The notes under the pieces: model-generated
The model's database searches: none
What the model was told of the DNA's origin: nothing
Seen by the model: only the letters and a program-made list of their open reading frames with translations
Shown here: in pieces, positions 25,367-37,114 of the stretch
How the letters are laid out: every line of letters starts with the position of its first letter
Position numbering within the stretch: the stretch's first letter is position 1
From: an uncultured Methylomonas sp.
GTDB lineage: Bacteria > Pseudomonadota > Gammaproteobacteria > Methylococcales > Methylomonadaceae
Direction: 5' to 3'
DNA length: 64,000 bases
NCBI GenBank assembly: GCA_936941155.1
Contig: CAKZJE010000089.1
Span: 36,217-100,216 of the forward strand
Made by a program: the position numbers and the translations under genes

Positions 25367-26593
25367 ATGTCCTGGAATAAACCCGGTGGCGATGATAAGG
25401 ATCCCTGGAGCGATCGAGAAGATCAGAATGCGCCTCCTGATTTGGATGAGGCAATTCGCTCTTTGCAAAAAAAAATAGCTAGTATTTTTGGCTCTAATAA
25501 TGGCGGAGAGGGTGGTGATTCTAACAATGGCGACAGCAACAACTCTTCTACTGATCCAGTAAAAAGTTTGGGGATTCTCGCAGCAGGTGCTGTGGTATTG
25601 TGGGCAGCCAGCGGCTTTTACATCGTTGATGAGGGTAATCATGGTGTGGAAACTCGATTTGGGAAATACGTTGCCACGACACAAGCGGGTTTAAATTGGC
25701 ATTTTCCAGCTCCCATTGAACAAGTGGATATTGTTAATGTTAAAAAACAACAATTTATCGAAATTGGTTATCGCTCAGCTGGGGATAGACAAAGCGCGGA
25801 TGGTGGTATTCCTAAAGAAGCGTTAATGCTAACGCAAGATGAAAATATTATTGATGTGCGCTTAGCAGTGCAGTATCAGGTTAAAGATGCCAAACAATTT
25901 TCATTTAATTTGGTTGATCCTGCTGGAACTTTAATACAAGTGACTGAAAGTGCTGAACGTGGCGTGATCGGTAGCAATAAAATGGACTTTGTATTAACAG
26001 AAGGCCGTAGTGAAATCGTGTCGCAAATTAAACAAGAAATCCAAACAGTGATGGATTCTTATCAATCGGGTATTCAAATTACCAGTGTAAACTTGCAAGA
26101 TGCGCAACCGCCTGAACAAGTTCAAAGTGCATTTGAAGATGCCATTAAAGCGCGTGAAGACAAACAGCGTTTAATCAACGAAGCAGAAGCTTATTCTAAC
26201 GATGTCGTTCCTAAAGCACGCGGCGCGGCAGCTCGAAAAATCCAAGAAGCAGAAGGCTATAAAGAACAAGTCATTGCACAAGCAACCGGTGAAGTCAGTC
26301 GTTTTTCGCAACTCTTAAGTGAATATAAAAAAGCACCTGATGTCACTCGCCAACGCATGTATGTTGAATCAATGGAATCCATACTGAGCAAATCGAATAC
26401 AGTGATGGTTGATGTAAAAAGCAACAATCTGTTTTTACCGCTGGATAAAATGATTCAAAAAGCAGCGACAACGCCAGAGAATGAAACGGCTGAAACAGCG
26501 ATTGCAACGCCACCGCCAGTTGTAGAAAAAAAGGTGGTTGAACCGATAGTCAGAACATCGTCACGCGGACGTGAAGAAAGGGGTCGGGAATGA
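25367..26593 (+). CDS. hflK: FtsH protease modulator HflK
   Basis: A 408-residue single-pass SPFH/prohibitin-family protein. I chose the ATG at 25367 (MSWNKPGGDDKDPWSDRED) because GGAG lies seven bases upstream. A glycine/asparagine-rich N-terminus precedes the TM helix (SLGILAAGAVVLWAASGFYI), then VDEGNHGVETRFGKY and the SPFH domain, and a long charged coiled coil (KAREDKQRLINEAEAYSNDV). HflK forms a cage with HflC around FtsH in the inner membrane. It overlaps hflC by ATGA. Confidence 0.96.
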   Translation: MSWNKPGGDDKDPWSDREDQNAPPDLDEAIRSLQKKIASIFGSNNGGEGGDSNNGDSNNSSTDPVKSLGILAAGAVVLWAASGFYIVDEGNHGVETRFGKYVATTQAGLNWHFPAPIEQVDIVNVKKQQFIEIGYRSAGDRQSADGGIPKEALMLTQDENIIDVRLAVQYQVKDAKQFSFNLVDPAGTLIQVTESAERGVIGSNKMDFVLTEGRSEIVSQIKQEIQTVMDSYQSGIQITSVNLQDAQPPEQVQSAFEDAIKAREDKQRLINEAEAYSNDVVPKARGAAARKIQEAEGYKEQVIAQATGEVSRFSQLLSEYKKAPDVTRQRMYVESMESILSKSNTVMVDVKSNNLFLPLDKMIQKAATTPENETAETAIATPPPVVEKKVVEPIVRTSSRGREERGRE

Positions 26594-27447
26594 TTCAAAA
26601 TAAGATATTCGTAGCCGTTGCCACACTTATTTTCCTTAGTATGATGAGTGTCTTTACTGTTAGCGAAACTGAAAAAGCGATTAAATTTCGACTCGGCGAA
26701 ATTGTAAAAGATGATTACGAGCCCGGAATTCACTTTAAATGGCCATTTATTAACAACGTTAAAAAATTTGATGCACGGATTCAAACGATGGATTCGCAGC
26801 CAGAACGTTTTTTGACGGCAGAAAAGAAAAATGTCATCGTTGATTCTTATGTAAAATGGCGTATTGGCAATGTCAAAACGTTTTACACTGTTGTAGCAGG
26901 CGATCCTAGTCAGGCAAATTTACGTTTAGATCAAATTATTAAAGATGCGTTTCGCAGCGAATTTAGCAAACGTACCATTAAGCAATTAGTCTCTACTGAC
27001 AGAAAAGTGATTCGGGAAATTTTAATTAAAAACTCGAAACAAATTTCTGCGGATTTAGGCTTGCAAATTATTGATGTGCAAGTCAAACGGATTGATTTAC
27101 CGCCTGATGTGAGTAATTCAGTCTTCTTGCGTATGGAAGCAGAGCAAGCAAAGGTAGCGCGTAAACTGCGTTCAGAAGGTGTTGAAAAAGCAGAGGGAAT
27201 TCGCTCTGATGCTGACCGGCAAAGGGTTGTTGCTTTAGCAGAATCGTTTCGAGATGCAGAAAAATTACGCGGTGAAGGCGATGCCAAATCCTCTGAAATT
27301 TATGCAACCGCTTACGGTGCAGATGTGGAATTCTTTTCCTTTTATCGAAGTATGAATGCTTATAAAAATATTTTTTCAGATGCGAATAGGATGATAGTTG
27401 TAGAACCTAATTCTGACTTCTTTAAGTATTTTAAGAAACAGCAATAA
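26590..27447 (+). CDS. hflC: FtsH protease modulator HflC
   Basis: A 285-residue partner of HflK. N-terminal TM helix (FVAVATLIFLSMMSVFTV), then SETEKAIKFRLGEI, the SPFH domain (YVKWRIGNVKTFYTVV), and the coiled stretch RMEAEQAKVARKLRSEG, EKAEGIRSDADRQR. The C-terminus FFSFYRSMNAYKNIFS is typical. Its start overlaps the hflK stop by four bases. A terminator follows at 27496. Confidence 0.96.
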   Translation: MIQNKIFVAVATLIFLSMMSVFTVSETEKAIKFRLGEIVKDDYEPGIHFKWPFINNVKKFDARIQTMDSQPERFLTAEKKNVIVDSYVKWRIGNVKTFYTVVAGDPSQANLRLDQIIKDAFRSEFSKRTIKQLVSTDRKVIREILIKNSKQISADLGLQIIDVQVKRIDLPPDVSNSVFLRMEAEQAKVARKLRSEGVEKAEGIRSDADRQRVVALAESFRDAEKLRGEGDAKSSEIYATAYGADVEFFSFYRSMNAYKNIFSDANRMIVVEPNSDFFKYFKKQQ

Positions 27448-27495
27448 CAGATAACTTAACAGGGCGCGTCCCTTTTAAAATGTATCGCAACATCA

Positions 27496-27529
27496 AAAAC
27501 GCTCCGCTTTGTCGGGGCGTTTTGTGTGA
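27496..27529 (+). terminator. Terminator after hflC
   Basis: Stem AAAACGCTCC / GGGGCGTTTT with a short loop, then GTGTG. It is located 48 bases beyond the hflC stop and before hisZ. Confidence 0.75.
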
Positions 27530-27543
27530 ATGGACTATAAGAA

Positions 27544-30038
<2,495 letters not shown>

Positions 30039-30102
30039 AACACAGTCATTTTGCTACTATTAAATTTAGAAGTGTATTTAGTTAGCTATAGAGATTAAGA
30101 AG

Positions 30103-30822
30103 ATGGGCTTACCAAAGATTATAAAAGTCGTGTTGTTAGTCATATTAACTGTGCTAGCGACCAGTTGTTTAGAAAAAGTTGATAATCTAGGCTCACTCAA
30201 TCGGGACTCGGATAAGTTACATTGGGATGATAAGCAAAAAGGCTGGGCTTACAACGGTACGTTATTTGTACCTAAGCCTAGTGATTTACCCACTTCATTA
30301 TTGAAACAAAAAGAAAACTCGATTTTGTTGCGGGTTGAATCACCTAAAGCATTGAATGCGTTTGATAATGCGCCAAAAGCATTGCAAATGAAAGTATTTC
30401 AATTAAGCGATGCAAAAGCATTTTTGCACGCAGCAAAATCCAGTAGCGGTTTAAAACATCTGTTAATCACAGAACAAATTGATCCTGCTATTTTGGGCAT
30501 GGAGAGAGTGTTTATTTTGCCTGGTATGGGACAGTCGCTTAGTTTAACGCGCTTGGAAGGGACTCGTTACATCGGCATTGTTTTAGGCTACGCCACGCTA
30601 AAGCAGGAAAAAATATTTCGTTTAATTCCTATTTTGCCATTAGATGATAATAACGAAATTGCTGGGAAAACATCTCAGGTAGCATCGCCATTAGCTAATT
30701 CGTTAATCAGTGGTACAAGCCTTACAAATCAGTCTATTACGTTAGCGCATCCAGCCGATTTAAAAATCAACTTGTTTTTAGATGCAAATGGCATCAATAA
30801 ACTCGATGCCGTAGCAAAATAA
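30103..30822 (+). CDS. TssJ-like (type VI secretion) lipoprotein
   Basis: A 239-residue lipoprotein: lipobox VLATSC with Cys22. The mature part has the order of beta-strand signatures seen in TssJ/SciN: ALQMKVFQLSDAKAFLHAAK, LITEQIDPA, then FILPGMGQSLSLTRLEGTRY, IGIVLGYATLKQEKIFRLIP. TssJ is the outer-membrane lipoprotein holding TssM in the T6SS trans-envelope complex. No other tss gene is visible here, so either the locus lies elsewhere or this is an orphan with a separate job. The family call is moderately sure. Confidence 0.7.
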   Translation: MGLPKIIKVVLLVILTVLATSCLEKVDNLGSLNRDSDKLHWDDKQKGWAYNGTLFVPKPSDLPTSLLKQKENSILLRVESPKALNAFDNAPKALQMKVFQLSDAKAFLHAAKSSSGLKHLLITEQIDPAILGMERVFILPGMGQSLSLTRLEGTRYIGIVLGYATLKQEKIFRLIPILPLDDNNEIAGKTSQVASPLANSLISGTSLTNQSITLAHPADLKINLFLDANGINKLDAVAK

Positions 30823-30854
30823 TACGGATGCCTCATAAATTAACTGCATAATCT

Positions 30855-30879
30855 GGAGTGCAAACCTGTTTTGCACTCC
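30855..30879. repeat. GGAGTGCAAA hairpin, second copy
   Basis: Stem GGAGTGCAAA / TTTGCACTCC with a five-base loop, 33 bases after the TssJ-like gene. Same family as the palindrome inside MITE-like element 1 (11063-11090). The 63799-63826 palindrome is a related variant. Confidence 0.75.
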
Positions 30880-30959
30880 TCCCTTTCGAAGTCCCAATTC
30901 TTTCAAGTGCAAAGTTGTCAAAGCACTTATCAAGTCCCTGAATACCAACCTCACTTGCT

Positions 30960-31757
30960 ATGCCCAAGATTTACTTAGTTCTGATAGTTTTATTTTTGAC
31001 TGGCTGTGCCACACCCGCACAACGCTTTGCAGCCGTTGCAACAGACTATGGATTTATTGGCAACAATATCGCAGGACAGCTTTTTCAGCATCGTTTTTAT
31101 AGCAATCGTTTAGCTGAACAAATGCCAAATGAACAAACATTGCATGTTTATATAGATGGTGATGGTACACCTTGGGAGCATGAAAGCTGGCCTGCGGAAG
31201 ATCCAACTTCACGCAACCCATTGATTTTAAATATGATGGTGCAAGATAAAACAGCGAGTATTTTGTTAGGCAGACCTTGTTATCATGGTTTAAACACCAT
31301 TGCCGCCTGTGAGGAGAGTTTTTGGACATCTAAGCGTTATGCGCAAGAAGTTGTCGATAGTATGGCTGTGGCATTAAATCGCTGGTTGGAAAAGCATCCT
31401 TTTAAAAAAGTTGTCTTAATTGGTTATAGCGGGGGCGGTTCACTTGCTGTGTTAATGGCTGAAAAAATTCCCCAAGTCAAAACAGTGGTAACTTTTTCAG
31501 CAAATTTAGATGTGGATGAGTGGAGCAAAGCGCACGGTTATCCAACGCTAAACGAATCACTGAATCCAATTGCACAAAAGATACTTCCAAAGCGCATCAA
31601 ACAACTGCATTTAGCAGGGGCAGATGATGATGTCGTGCCAGCGTATATTGTCAAATCTTACGCAGATCAGCAAAATGCAGATTTTCGTGTTTATCCAGAG
31701 TTTGATCATCAATGTTGCTGGGAAAAAGCTTGGCAGAAGATTTTGCCGTTGTTTTAG
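30960..31757 (+). CDS. Lipoprotein alpha/beta hydrolase
   Basis: A 265-residue envelope lipoprotein (MPKIYLVLIVLFLTGC, Cys16). Hydrolase features: LHVYIDGDGTPWEH (oxyanion region), nucleophile VVLIGYSGGGSLAVLM with Ser157, acid ADDDVVPAYIV, and a late FDHQCCWEKAW that supplies the His. This triad order (Ser-Asp-His) looks complete. Substrate unknown; esterase or lipase-like. It is separate from the 6151-7410 lipoprotein hydrolase and not closely similar to it. Confidence 0.82.
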   Translation: MPKIYLVLIVLFLTGCATPAQRFAAVATDYGFIGNNIAGQLFQHRFYSNRLAEQMPNEQTLHVYIDGDGTPWEHESWPAEDPTSRNPLILNMMVQDKTASILLGRPCYHGLNTIAACEESFWTSKRYAQEVVDSMAVALNRWLEKHPFKKVVLIGYSGGGSLAVLMAEKIPQVKTVVTFSANLDVDEWSKAHGYPTLNESLNPIAQKILPKRIKQLHLAGADDDVVPAYIVKSYADQQNADFRVYPEFDHQCCWEKAWQKILPLF

Positions 31758-31768
31758 TGCTTTCCTTT

Positions 31769-32365
31769 TTAGGACTGACCTAAATTAGTTACTTGTACGC
31801 GCCGATTTGCCGCACTGTCAGGATGCGCGGGGTCTGCAAGTTCTGAAAAACCTTTCCCTTCAATGGTGAGTCGATTCGCATCAATATGGTGATGATTGAT
31901 TAAATAATTCATCACACTTTGCGCCCTGCGAATTGACAGCGATACATTAAACTCTGCTCCGCCCATTGCATCCGTATGTCCAATGATTTTAAAGCGCGAC
32001 TTTTCTAAATCAGGCTCTTTGAGAACAGTCGCTAAATTATCCAAAGTTTGCCTTGCTTCGTGAGTTAATTTATCAGAATTATATTCAAAACTGATTTGCT
32101 GGAGTTGCACAGAGGGTGGCGGCGGGGGAGCGGCAGGTTCTTCAGTCTGAGCCGTTGCTTTTTCAGTGCTTTCTATTACATTAATACCGCGCGTTTTAAC
32201 GCCAGATAAAGGCAAACCGCGTGTTTTATGTTCAGGTACTGGAGTTGGAGAAGGGGTGAGAGCTTTGCGTAGCTCATCTGTGCTAGGTGGTTCTGCATTG
32301 ATATTGAATGAAGTTATGGCTAAGCCACTGATAATACTTGCATAAATGATGGTCAAATATCGCAT
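31769..32365 (-). CDS. OmpA-family peptidoglycan-binding protein
   Basis: A 198-residue exported protein: signal segment (TIIYASIISGLAITSFNINA), a proline-rich linker (TPSPTPVPEHKTRG and AAPPPPPSVQ), and the OmpA C-terminal domain: ISFEYNSDKLTHEARQTLD, FKIIGHTDAMGGAEFN, LSIRRAQSVMNYLI and the diaminopimelate-contacting region ending AANRRVQV. It would tether the envelope to peptidoglycan. It is convergent with the lipoprotein hydrolase gene and shares direction with the papain-like gene 68 bp upstream, with which it may form an operon. Confidence 0.88.
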   Translation of the reverse strand: MRYLTIIYASIISGLAITSFNINAEPPSTDELRKALTPSPTPVPEHKTRGLPLSGVKTRGINVIESTEKATAQTEEPAAPPPPPSVQLQQISFEYNSDKLTHEARQTLDNLATVLKEPDLEKSRFKIIGHTDAMGGAEFNVSLSIRRAQSVMNYLINHHHIDANRLTIEGKGFSELADPAHPDSAANRRVQVTNLGQS

Positions 32366-32433
32366 GATAAACTCTATTGAAAAGGTTAAATTTTAATCCC
32401 GTCAGGTTTGAATAAAAATAGCTCGAGGCAGTT

Positions 32434-34047
32434 TTACGGCTTTGCTTGGGTCACTAAAGTAGCCACATCGCCTGAAATAATTTGTCCTGCGGTTTGTGCT
32501 GCAAAAATGCGTTGAAACTGCCGCAAATATTGTTGCTTTGTTTGCGTTTTAGGCAGTGGTTCAGAAAACAAAGGTGTGGTTGATGAAATTGCCACAATGA
32601 TTTCATTGCCAAACGGCTTCCGAACTTTGAATTGCGGATTGCCATTTTTGCCATCACCTAACACGAGTTTAGTATTTGCAAGAAAAGCTGTCAGTGTTTT
32701 TGCAGTGGGTTGCAATAAATGCACTGCGTCTCCGTTGGTTTGCACATAAGTGAGGTATAAATAACTAGGATATGCAGGCGTGCTAATTTCAATCGTTAAT
32801 AAATCACCTTCACGCAGCGTGGCATTGCTGCTACCTGTCACAGTCAGTTGTAAGTCAGTGGATACGGCAAAAATTTCAGAAAAATCGCGCAATACTTCAC
32901 ATTGTGGCGAAGGCTTGGTTTCAATCGTTGTAGAAACTTTCACGCCTAAGCTTTGCAGTTTATTGACTAATTGCGTTATTTCCGCCGTTTCTCCTGCAAA
33001 ACCGCTTAAGCTCACGGCATTATCATCAAGAATAGTGCTGCTGACTTTTGCACAAGGCACTTTTCCAAGCAACTCTGCAAGTTTTCGTTCTAATTCGGGG
33101 CGAGAAAGTAAATTGGCTTTAGATTCAGTTGAAACAGAAGGCGGAGCTGTTTCTGAGCGATTAGTTGCTTTGTTTTTGCTGATGACAAACGCATTTTGAA
33201 TTCGTTTTTGCAAAGCAGAATAAGACACCCAGCCGAAACCATTATCTCCCCAAGCCGTTCCCCACGAATTGATTAGTTTGAAAGCTTTTTTATTATCATC
33301 GTAGCCGACAATCACCATTGCATGACCTTGATTATTTGCTGAGTCAGAAAGATCATTGTAAATTTGCTTGCCGCTTAAGCGGTGAAATTCATCTGAAATA
33401 TTCATTCCCACAATAACAGGATTTCCAGCATAAATTTGCCCTTTAATGTCGTTGAGATTTCTTTCATCAACTTTAAACCAATGATTAATCCGAAACTGCG
33501 TTGCCAATAACAGCATTTTAATATCGGGCGTTTTTGAGCAATTTTGTGAGTCGTAAGGAAAGAAAGTTAATGGCACTGCTCCCGTATTTTTCAATAGATG
33601 AAGTGCTGAAGAAATGGTGCTGCCGCTAGTGCAACTCCCTGTTTTGATTTGATTATAGACAAAGGCAGGGCTGAATTGATGGCTAGGATTGTCCGCTTTC
33701 CAATTTTTATTTAAGGCTTCTAAGTAAGAATATGCTGCATAAGTCGTAGCCCATGCAACATCAGAGCTTTGATTGCCTTGATTTTCTGGGGTAGGAAAGG
33801 AGGCTGAAAAATCAACCGATGCGGGAAGATTTGTTTGCGAATGTGCCGTCTGTGGCATTGCTGCATAAGCATCGGGTTGTTCTGGAATAAAACCTGTGGC
33901 ATGAGAATAAGTGTTTTCAGCATTCACATTCACAGATAAAAACAGCATTGCGCTGAATAGCCCAAGTGAGTTTTTAACTGGCATAAAGGTTGAAACGTTT
34001 TTTTTCAACTCAGCGATGCGATTAAATACAGAGTATTTTGGACTCAT
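32434..34047 (-). CDS. Papain-like (C1) pseudoprotease with DUF4384 domain
   Basis: A 537-residue exported protein. AAGGTGA lies before the ATG at 34047; a late export segment (LGLFSAMLFLSVNVNA) suggests ATG 33984 as an alternative. Residues 75-290 have the C1 peptidase layout: QGNQSSDVAWATTYAAYSYL, NQGHAMVIVGYDD (His) and LINSWGTAWGDNGFGW (Asn). In active bacterial homologues the first motif reads QGNQGSCVAWA, but here Asp96 replaces the nucleophile. A BON-like region (about 315-385) and a DUF4384 domain (about 400-500, LREGDLLTIEISTPAYPSYL) follow. It probably binds and does not cut. Confidence 0.82.
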   Translation of the reverse strand: MSPKYSVFNRIAELKKNVSTFMPVKNSLGLFSAMLFLSVNVNAENTYSHATGFIPEQPDAYAAMPQTAHSQTNLPASVDFSASFPTPENQGNQSSDVAWATTYAAYSYLEALNKNWKADNPSHQFSPAFVYNQIKTGSCTSGSTISSALHLLKNTGAVPLTFFPYDSQNCSKTPDIKMLLLATQFRINHWFKVDERNLNDIKGQIYAGNPVIVGMNISDEFHRLSGKQIYNDLSDSANNQGHAMVIVGYDDNKKAFKLINSWGTAWGDNGFGWVSYSALQKRIQNAFVISKNKATNRSETAPPSVSTESKANLLSRPELERKLAELLGKVPCAKVSSTILDDNAVSLSGFAGETAEITQLVNKLQSLGVKVSTTIETKPSPQCEVLRDFSEIFAVSTDLQLTVTGSSNATLREGDLLTIEISTPAYPSYLYLTYVQTNGDAVHLLQPTAKTLTAFLANTKLVLGDGKNGNPQFKVRKPFGNEIIVAISSTTPLFSEPLPKTQTKQQYLRQFQRIFAAQTAGQIISGDVATLVTQAKP

Positions 34048-34215
34048 AAATCACCTTCTTTTGCCTAGGAGGTTGTGGTTTTTTCCTGATAACGGGGTAC
34101 AAATCTAAATTTCACGAGTCGTTAGGAATATTAAGTCATTATTTTAACTGGAATAACGCTTTACCACGAGTTTGATTGTTGCTTTTTTTAAGTATCACGC
34201 AAAAATCAAAAAAAA

Positions 34216-34244
34216 GTAGAGACGCTGTGCGAAAACGTCTCTAC
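34216..34244 (-). terminator. GTAGAGACG hairpin, terminator of ppdK
   Basis: Stem GTAGAGACG / CGTCTCTAC with an 11-base loop. On the minus strand it is followed by eight T residues, 20-48 bases past the ppdK stop. A second copy of this repeat is at 63969-63996. Confidence 0.75.
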
Positions 34245-34263
34245 AGATTTAAAAATAATCGTG

Positions 34264-37008
34264 TTATTCAACAAACGAGTTTTCTAACAATTTTGCATGA
34301 GCTGCGGCAAGCCGAGCAATCGGAATACGCGGTGCAGAACACGATACATAATTTAATTTAATATGATGACAGAAGCGAATTGAACGCGGATGTCCACCTT
34401 GCTCGCCGCAAATGCCGATTTTTAACGCTGGATTATTTTTTCGCCCCAAATTCACTGTCATTTTCATAAGTTGTCCAACGCCTTTCACATCTAAAGTTTC
34501 AAAGGGGTTGTCTTGCAAAATGCCAGATTCATTGTACAAGGGCAAAAATTTATTCTCAGCATCTTCACGCGAAAAAGAAAACGTTGCTTGCGTTAAATCA
34601 TTCGTGCCAAAGGAGAAAAATTCAGCCACTTCTGACAAATGCTCGGCGCGTAAACAGGCGCGTACTGTTTCCACCATTGAACCTAATTTAAAATCCAGTT
34701 TCAATTTGTGTTCAGCTTCCACCACTTGCTGTTCTTCTAACACAATGGCTTTTACTTTTTTCAATTCTTCAACAGTGATGACTTGCGGCACCATAATTTC
34801 AGGATGAATTTCCATGCCCGCTTCAATACACAATGCCGTTGCTTCCAAAATTGCCCGCGTTTGCATTCGATAAATCTCAGGATAACTAATCCCTAAGCGC
34901 ACGCCACGATGCCCTAACATGGGATTGACTTCAAACAATTCATTAACTTTTTTCAACATTAATTGTTTTTTCTCAATCGCAGAGTTAATGGCTTCTTCGG
35001 TTAATTGCTCAAATGGCGGTGGTAACGTTAATGATAAATTTAACGCACTTAAGGTTGCACGTTGTCCTTTTACCATAATCAAATATTGATGGAGAGCGTC
35101 AATTTCATCTTCCAACTCTTGTGCGGTGGGTAAAAACTCGTGCATTGGAGGGTCTAGCAAGCGAATCGTGACAGGGTGTGGATAAATTGCGGTAAATAAT
35201 TGTTTAAAATCTTCGCGTTGAATCGGCAATAATTGATTAAGAGCCAATTGCCGTTGTTCGCGGGTGTCTGCCAAAATCATTTCAATCACTATCGGCAAGC
35301 GTTCACTGGCGTTAAACATACGTTCAGTACGACATAAACCAATCCCCATTGCGCCATATTGTGCTGCAATTTTGGCATTTTCTGGCGTATCAACATTCGC
35401 AAACACTTTAAGTTCAGCAATATCATCAGCCCACGATAATAATGTTTTTAATTGGCTGGAAAAAGATGGCGCAATCGTGGGAATTTTGCCTAAATAAATA
35501 TCACCGCTGCTGCCATCAATGGTAATAATGTCGCCTTCACGCAAGTGAATATCGCCAATACTTGCCACGCGCAATTTCACATCAATTTTTAAATCCTCAG
35601 CCCCTGCAATACAGGCTTTGCCCATTCCGCGCGCGACTACTGCGGCATGAGACGTTTTGCCGCCGCGACTGGTGACAATTCCTTGCGCCGCAAAAAAGCC
35701 GTGTATATCTTCTGGTTTGGTTTCTTCTCGCAATAAAATCACTGCTTTACCTGCTTTGCCTAAACGCTCGGCGGTGTCAGCATCAAACACACATGCGCCA
35801 CATGCTGCCCCGGGTGACGCTGGCAAACCTTGCACTAAAGACGTTTGTCCATGATGCGGAGCTAAATGCGGATGTAATAATTGTTCCAGTAATTCAGGAT
35901 TAATGCGCAATAACGCCTGTGCTTTGCTGATTAAATCTTCATTGACCATTTCCACTGAAGTGCGCACCATCGCTTGCGCATTCATTTTGCCGTTGCGAGT
36001 TTGTAAGCAATACAACACGCCGCGCTCAATCGTGTATTCGTAATCTTGCACTTCGTGATAATGCGTTTCCAGTTTGTTGCGTAAATCAACTAATTGTTGA
36101 TATAAATCAGGCATTTCCTTTGCTAATTCACTGACGGGTTTGGGCGTTCTAATTCCTGCTACCACATCTTCACCTTGCGCATTGGTGAGATATTCGCCAT
36201 ACATTTCATTTGCGCCGGTGGCAGGATTGCGAGTAAAACCCACACCGGTTGCACAATCACTGCCCATATTGCCAAACACCATCATCACAATATTCACTGC
36301 CGTGCCGTTGGCAATATCAGGTGTAATATGAAATTCGCGTCGATAATCTACTGCGCGTTTGCCCATCCATGAATTGAACACGGCTTTAATTGCGATTTCT
36401 AATTGCTGATACACATCTTCAGGAAAATCATGTCCGGTTTCTTCTTTCACCACATTTAAAAACAGCACACTGATTTTTTCCAAATGATCGGCATCTAAAC
36501 CAATATCGGCTTTAATTCCCGCTTGCGCTTTTACTGCTTCAAAAGGTTCATCAAATTTTTCATCAGCAATCCCTAAAGCAACTTTACCGAAAAGTTGAAT
36601 AAATCGCCGATACGCATCATACGCGAAACGTCTGTCGCCTGTTTGCGCAATCAATCCTGCCAAGGTTTGCTGATTGAGTCCTAAATTTAAAATGGTATCC
36701 ATCATGCCGGGCATTGATATGGCAGAACCAGAACGCACCGAAACCAGCAGTGGATTGTTGGCATCACCAAATTTTCTGCCGCTGCTTTGTTCAACCAAGG
36801 CAATTTGCAGTGCTACCTCTGCCATTAAATCATCGGGTAATTGTTGTTTTTGCTGATAAGCCAAGCAAGTGGCGGTTGTAATGACAAAACCGGGCGGTAC
36901 ATTTAGTCCAATTTGCGTCATTTCACAAAGATTTGCACCCTTTCCGCCTAATAATGCTTTATTTTTACCATCACCTTCGTTGAATGAATAACTGTACTTA
37001 TTTGTCAT
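34264..37008 (-). CDS. ppdK: Pyruvate, phosphate dikinase
   Basis: A 914-residue enzyme interconverting pyruvate, ATP and Pi with PEP, AMP and PPi. It has the full three-domain layout: ATP-grasp (ALLGGKGANLCEMTQIGLNV, PPGFVITT), the central swivel domain with phospho-His (GGKTSHAAVVARGMGKACIAG) and the C-terminal PEP-binding barrel (CRTERMF, MLGHRGVRLGISYPEIY, FFSFGTNDLTQATF, ICGEQGGHPRSI). Length normal. It could run gluconeogenically from pyruvate or, with PPi, glycolytically. It connects with the oxaloacetate decarboxylase at 53.6-57 kb. It is divergent from a cNMP-binding protein gene. Confidence 0.97.
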   Translation of the reverse strand: MTNKYSYSFNEGDGKNKALLGGKGANLCEMTQIGLNVPPGFVITTATCLAYQQKQQLPDDLMAEVALQIALVEQSSGRKFGDANNPLLVSVRSGSAISMPGMMDTILNLGLNQQTLAGLIAQTGDRRFAYDAYRRFIQLFGKVALGIADEKFDEPFEAVKAQAGIKADIGLDADHLEKISVLFLNVVKEETGHDFPEDVYQQLEIAIKAVFNSWMGKRAVDYRREFHITPDIANGTAVNIVMMVFGNMGSDCATGVGFTRNPATGANEMYGEYLTNAQGEDVVAGIRTPKPVSELAKEMPDLYQQLVDLRNKLETHYHEVQDYEYTIERGVLYCLQTRNGKMNAQAMVRTSVEMVNEDLISKAQALLRINPELLEQLLHPHLAPHHGQTSLVQGLPASPGAACGACVFDADTAERLGKAGKAVILLREETKPEDIHGFFAAQGIVTSRGGKTSHAAVVARGMGKACIAGAEDLKIDVKLRVASIGDIHLREGDIITIDGSSGDIYLGKIPTIAPSFSSQLKTLLSWADDIAELKVFANVDTPENAKIAAQYGAMGIGLCRTERMFNASERLPIVIEMILADTREQRQLALNQLLPIQREDFKQLFTAIYPHPVTIRLLDPPMHEFLPTAQELEDEIDALHQYLIMVKGQRATLSALNLSLTLPPPFEQLTEEAINSAIEKKQLMLKKVNELFEVNPMLGHRGVRLGISYPEIYRMQTRAILEATALCIEAGMEIHPEIMVPQVITVEELKKVKAIVLEEQQVVEAEHKLKLDFKLGSMVETVRACLRAEHLSEVAEFFSFGTNDLTQATFSFSREDAENKFLPLYNESGILQDNPFETLDVKGVGQLMKMTVNLGRKNNPALKIGICGEQGGHPRSIRFCHHIKLNYVSCSAPRIPIARLAAAHAKLLENSFVE

Positions 37009-37022
37009 AATCGCGCCTTATA

Positions 37023-37052
37023 CTGACTGGTTAATGAATTACGTCTTATAAT
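37023..37052 (+). promoter_or_regulatory. Candidate sigma-70 promoter for the cNMP-binding protein gene
   Basis: A perfect -10 TATAAT (37047-37052) has CTGACT (37023-37028, four matches to TTGACA) 18 bases upstream, 62 bases before the ATG at 37115 and in the ppdK divergent gap. The -35 is weak. Confidence 0.4.
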
Positions 37053-37114
37053 ACGCTACAGAATTTGGGTCAATATCTATTTACGGTAAAATTTTCCATA
37101 CGGAGTACAAAGTA

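Noticed and set aside
34412..36856. Several open frames on the plus strand opposite ppdK
   Set aside because: They are antisense shadows of a strongly conserved gene, lack ribosome sites and match no family.
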